Origin: an uncultured Elusimicrobium sp. | Lineage (GTDB): Bacteria > Elusimicrobiota > Elusimicrobia > Elusimicrobiales > Elusimicrobiaceae | Assembly: GCA_902787065.1 (NCBI GenBank) | Contig: CADAFA010000031.1 | Location: 9,636 to 24,639, forward strand | Length of the DNA stretch: 15,004 nt | Direction of reading: 5' to 3' | Shown here: one piece after another, positions 12,234-15,004 of the stretch | Layout of the letters: each line of letters starts with the position of its first letter | Numbering within the stretch: the stretch's first letter is position 1 | Position numbers and translations under genes: made by a program | The notes under the pieces: model-generated | The model's database searches: none | Seen by the model: only the letters and a program-made list of their open reading frames with translations | What the model was told of the DNA's origin: nothing

Positions 12234-12968
12234 ATGTTAGAAATGATATTTAACGTCAGACATTATGAGTATAATGCAAAACACGAGTTAACACCGTGGG
12301 GATTACAAAACTTCTTCCAGGAAGCCGCCTGCTTTGAGGCAGATAAACTCGGCTTCGGGTTCAAGGCCTTAACGCCGCAAAATATCGCGTGGGTCTTAAC
12401 AAAATTGCAAATGCAATTTGTTCGTTCTCTAAAATGGTGCGATACAGTCAAAGTAAAAACTTGGATTGTAAGTGCATCAAAAGTTACATCAAGGCGTGAT
12501 TTTATAATCTACGATAAAGACAATAATGAACTTGCCAAAGGCACAACAGAGTGGGTTATAATTGACCTTTCAAGCCGCCGCCTTGTCCGCATACCTCAAT
12601 TTATTTTGGATGGGCACCCGTCAACTGCCGCCGAACAAGCTTTAGAACAAAACTTTGTAAGAATTCCGTCTTTTGATGATAAAGAGCCAGCTAATTCCTG
12701 CCAAATTCAAACACGCATTGAAGATATTGATATTAATAATCATGTCAATAATCAGCACTTTACTTCTTGGGCTTTGCAGGCAACACCAAAAGAAATTTTG
12801 GACAACAAAACTTTAACCGACATTGTGGTATATTTCAAAAAAGAAATTCCTTTCGGCGATACCATAACCGTAAACGCTTATAAAGCCGACGAGGAAAATT
12901 GTTTTTGGTACATTTCAAAAAATCAAGAGGGTAAGGAAGTCAGCGCTGTTTTTGCCCGCTTTAAATAA
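12234..12968 (+). CDS. Acyl-ACP thioesterase (FatA/FatB-like, double hotdog)
   Basis: A 244-residue cytosolic enzyme that releases fatty acids from acyl carrier protein. The N-terminal hotdog starts FNVRHYEYNAKHELTPWGL, with NFFQEAACFEADKLGFG and WVLTKLQMQF as in bacterial acyl-ACP thioesterases. RRDFIIYD and ATTEW-like GTTEWVIIDLSSRRLVRIP follow. The second hotdog has RIEDIDINNHVNNQHFTSWA, holding the catalytic-type D-x-N-x-H (166, 168, 170) and HVNN. Length is in the usual 240-260 range. The ATG at 12234 lies 6 nt after a -10 box and lacks a Shine-Dalgarno; a second in-frame ATG at 12243 also lacks one. The aminopeptidase gene follows after 18 nt, probably on the same transcript. Confidence 0.93.
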   Translation: MLEMIFNVRHYEYNAKHELTPWGLQNFFQEAACFEADKLGFGFKALTPQNIAWVLTKLQMQFVRSLKWCDTVKVKTWIVSASKVTSRRDFIIYDKDNNELAKGTTEWVIIDLSSRRLVRIPQFILDGHPSTAAEQALEQNFVRIPSFDDKEPANSCQIQTRIEDIDINNHVNNQHFTSWALQATPKEILDNKTLTDIVVYFKKEIPFGDTITVNAYKADEENCFWYISKNQEGKEVSAVFARFK

Positions 12969-12986
12969 ATTTTAAACAGGTGAATT

Positions 12987-14174
12987 ATGAATTTAAATAA
13001 CTATGCAGATGTTTTAATTTCCGCCTTAAAAAATGCCCGTGCCGGCAAATTTAAAAAAGGCGATAATATTTTAGTTTCCTACGATGCACCGGCTTTAGCG
13101 CTTGCCGAAACCATTTACACAAAACTTTTAAAAGAGGGGTTTAACGTCGTAGTCCGCCCTTATCAGAGCGAGAATATGGCGCGCACCTTTTTTACCACCG
13201 CAAGCAAAGCGCAACTAACTTTTCAAGCACCTTGGGAAAAATGTTTAAATGAAAATCTGCACGGTTTAATTGCTTTGCGTGCGCCGGAAAATTTGGAAAA
13301 TTTAAAAGATGTTGACCCTAAAAATATTGCACTTGCCTCAGTTGCAAGAAAGCCAATCCGCGAAATTTTAGACGTTCGCGAACAAAAAGGTTTGTTTGGC
13401 TGGACTCTTGCAAATGTGCCGACACAAGGCATGGCGCGCCAAGCAAATTTAACAATTAAAGAATATGAAAATCAAGTAATAAAAGCCTGCTTTTTAGACG
13501 CAAAAAACCCGGCAAAAAAGTTTATGGAAGTGTCTTCCCAAATTGCCGAAATTGCAAAGCGTTTAAGCGCACTGCCAATCAAAACTTTGCGCTTGCAGTC
13601 AAAACATGCCGACCTTGAAATTTCTTTAGGTGAGCAACGCAAATTTATTGCGGCGCGCGGTTGTAATGTTCCGTCTTTTGAAATTTTTACTTCACCCGAT
13701 TGGCGCGGCACGCGCGGTGTCTATTTTAGCGATTTAATGAGTTTTAGGAACGGCACATACGTCAAAGGAATTAACCTTGAATTTAAAAACGGGCGCGTTG
13801 TAAAAGCCGCCGCAGAAATTGGGGGAGACTTCCTTAAAAAAATGATTTCTCTTGACAAAGGCGCAAGCCAAATCGGCGAATTTTCTTTGACGGACAGGCG
13901 CTTTTCCCGCATAAATAAATTTATGGCAGACACTTTGTTTGACGAAAATTTCGGCGGTAAATTCGGCAACAGCCATATAGCACTCGGCGCAAGTTTTGCC
14001 GATACTTTTACCGGCAATCAAGCAAAACTTAACAAGGCTTTAAAGCAAAAACTCGGCTTTAACGATTCCGCCCTGCATTGGGACATGGTTAACACCGAGG
14101 ACAAACTTGTTACCGCAACTTTAAAGAACGGCAAGCATGTTACCATTTACGAAAGCGGCATATTTTTGGTGTAA
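12987..14174 (+). CDS. M29-family metallo-aminopeptidase
   Basis: 395 residues, close to the roughly 410 of the AmpS/aminopeptidase T family, cytosolic two-metal exopeptidases. The N-terminal domain has the ILVSYDAPALALAETIYTKL pattern and LIALRAPENLENLKDVD. The catalytic C-terminal domain shows NVPSFEIFTSPDW (Glu232), GVYFSDLMSFRNGTYVKGI, FKNGRVV, SQIGEFSLTD (Glu298), LFDENFGGKFGNSHIALG (Glu320, His330) and ALHWDMV (His364, Asp366). Together these supply the expected metal ligands. Compared with members that have DEN directly before the ShiAlG segment, this one has about five extra residues there (FGGKF). A weak Shine-Dalgarno (AGGTG) precedes the ATG. It follows the thioesterase by 18 nt; the functional link between the two is unclear. 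Confidence 0.92.
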   Translation: MNLNNYADVLISALKNARAGKFKKGDNILVSYDAPALALAETIYTKLLKEGFNVVVRPYQSENMARTFFTTASKAQLTFQAPWEKCLNENLHGLIALRAPENLENLKDVDPKNIALASVARKPIREILDVREQKGLFGWTLANVPTQGMARQANLTIKEYENQVIKACFLDAKNPAKKFMEVSSQIAEIAKRLSALPIKTLRLQSKHADLEISLGEQRKFIAARGCNVPSFEIFTSPDWRGTRGVYFSDLMSFRNGTYVKGINLEFKNGRVVKAAAEIGGDFLKKMISLDKGASQIGEFSLTDRRFSRINKFMADTLFDENFGGKFGNSHIALGASFADTFTGNQAKLNKALKQKLGFNDSALHWDMVNTEDKLVTATLKNGKHVTIYESGIFLV

Positions 14175-14191
14175 ACACTTCTAACAAAATA

Positions 14192-14220
14192 CTGACAACT
14201 GAATACTAATTTGCTATAAT
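14192..14220 (+). promoter_or_regulatory. Strong sigma-70 promoter for rpsB
   Basis: -35 CTGACA (14192-14197, 5 of 6), a 17-nt spacer, and -10 TATAAT (14215-14220, perfect) preceded by TGC, which makes an extended -10. This is the best promoter in the window. A start near 14227 gives a leader of about 120 nt. Confidence 0.85.
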
Positions 14221-14228
14221 ATAAGTAC

Positions 14229-14331
14229 GCGGATTTTGACGGGCGAAAAAAATCAGTAAATCAAATGCCCCGATAAACCGCCAAAGTAAACAACCGCCAT
14301 GGGTATCCTCTACCCAAATTTAGGTTGTTAC
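14229..14331 (+). promoter_or_regulatory. Structured rpsB leader, possible S2 autoregulatory element
   Basis: The first fold pairs GCGG (14229-14232) with CCGC (14278-14281) and, inside it, CGGGC (14240-14244) with GCCC-CG (14267-14272). The second pairs TGGGTA (14300-14305) with TACCCA (14311-14316), enclosed by GTAAACAACC (14286-14295) with GGTTGTTAC (14323-14331, one bulge). The second hairpin ends 4 nt before the Shine-Dalgarno AAGGAG (14336-14341). S2-binding rpsB leaders are known in other bacteria; the equivalence here is inferred. Confidence 0.5.
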
Positions 14332-14346
14332 TTACAAGGAGAAAAA

Positions 14347-15004
14347 ATGAGTAATGTATCAATGAAAGCCATGCTTGAAGCGGGTGTCCACTTCGGCCAT
14401 CAAACTTCACGCTGGAATCCAAAAATGGGGCGCTATATCTTCGGTGAAAGGAACGGCGTCCATATTCTTGACTTGCAAAAAACCGCACGCGAACTTAAAA
14501 AGGCTTGCGCTTTTGTCAAAGAAGAAGCAAAAAAAGGTGCTAAGTTTTTATTCGTAGGAACAAAAAAACAAGCACAAGATGTTATCAAAGTTGAAGCCGA
14601 AAGAGCAAATTGCCCTTGCATCAGTGAAAAGTGGCTCGGCGGAACTTTAACCAATTTCCAAACAGTCCGCAAATCTGTTGAAAGATTAGCCGAACTTGAA
14701 AAATGGGAAGCAGAAGGTGTTTTGAAAGCAATTTCCAAAAAAGAATCTTCCCGCTTAACCAAAGAAATGAACCGTCTCAAAAAACTCTTGGGCGGTATCC
14801 GCGATATGCGCACTTTACCGAATATCCTTTTCGTAATTGACCCGATGGATACACAAGGCGCAGTTCGCGAAGCAAAAACTTTAGGTATTACCGTCGTCGG
14901 TGTTTGTGATACAAACTGTGATCCGGATAATATTGATGTACCAATACCGGGTAATGACGACGCAGCACGCTCAATCAAATTATTCTGCGCTGCAATTGCC
15001 GATT
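14347..15004 (+). CDS. rpsB: 30S ribosomal protein S2, 5' part
   Basis: 219 codons are present before the window ends; full S2 is usually 230-260 residues or longer. Recognisable parts are MKAMLEAGVHFGHQTSRWNP, YIFGERNGVHILDLQKT, FLFVGTKKQAQDVI, CISEKWLGGTLTNFQTVRKS, LPNILFVIDPMDTQGAVREA, ITVVGVCDTNCDPDNIDVPI and PGNDDAARSIKLF. Together these define S2 of the small ribosomal subunit. AAGGAG lies 5 nt before the ATG. It has its own strong promoter and leader, so it is separate from the thioesterase-aminopeptidase pair. In many bacteria tsf follows, but that lies outside the window. Confidence 0.98.
   Translation, partial: MSNVSMKAMLEAGVHFGHQTSRWNPKMGRYIFGERNGVHILDLQKTARELKKACAFVKEEAKKGAKFLFVGTKKQAQDVIKVEAERANCPCISEKWLGGTLTNFQTVRKSVERLAELEKWEAEGVLKAISKKESSRLTKEMNRLKKLLGGIRDMRTLPNILFVIDPMDTQGAVREAKTLGITVVGVCDTNCDPDNIDVPIPGNDDAARSIKLFCAAIAD

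Noticed and set aside
13721..14021. Two overlapping minus-strand frames inside the aminopeptidase gene
   Set aside because: Both are antisense shadows of the catalytic domain, whose metal ligands are intact on the plus strand.

Overview
The window looks like chromosome of a low-GC, Gram-negative gut-type bacterium. The best guess is phylum Elusimicrobiota, close to Elusimicrobium. Three things point there: a short-leader type IV pilin of the kind that is highly expanded in Elusimicrobium minutum, LPS genes (Kdo transferase and heptosyltransferase families) next to a Sec operon, and dense operons. The taxonomic call comes from remembered family resemblance, not a search. No tRNA, CRISPR array, transposase or phage gene was seen.

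Layout. (1) 83-1258, minus strand: a divergent GT9-like glycosyltransferase that reads away from the main operon. (2) 1397-9770, plus strand: one compact cluster, yajC-secD-secF-unknown-DUF374 acyltransferase-waaA(broken)-heptosyltransferase chimera-DUF4321-maf-trxB. Nearly every junction is a TAATG or ATGA overlap, so the genes are probably co-transcribed and translationally coupled. The first genes form the SecDF-YajC export accessory complex. The middle genes belong to lipid A/LPS inner-core assembly. The last three are a small membrane protein, the Maf nucleotide pyrophosphatase and thioredoxin reductase. (3) 9845-12046, plus strand: two pilin-scaffold genes separated by about 500 bases of strongly structured non-coding DNA. 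(4) 12234-14174, plus strand: an acyl-ACP thioesterase and an M29 aminopeptidase. (5) 14192-15004: a well-formed promoter, a structured leader and the 5' part of rpsB, cut by the window end.

Most interesting points. The waaA gene is split by an apparent internal deletion plus frameshift at the inter-domain linker. The next gene carries two GT9 N-terminal domains on a single C-terminal domain, with a 14-bp direct repeat at the join. The pilin gene has a 51-bp in-frame tandem duplication of its ribosome-binding site and leader. The neighbouring protein aligns with the pilin scaffold but lacks the prepilin-peptidase site and carries about eight Cys-rich repeats. The DNA between them contains a riboswitch-like fold: a closing stem and two inner hairpins, with the 3' strand of the closing stem shared with a rho-independent terminator. 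Two similar inverted-repeat elements flank the pilin gene. Two genes without a Shine-Dalgarno sequence have a -10 box ending exactly 6 nt before the ATG, which suggests leaderless mRNAs.
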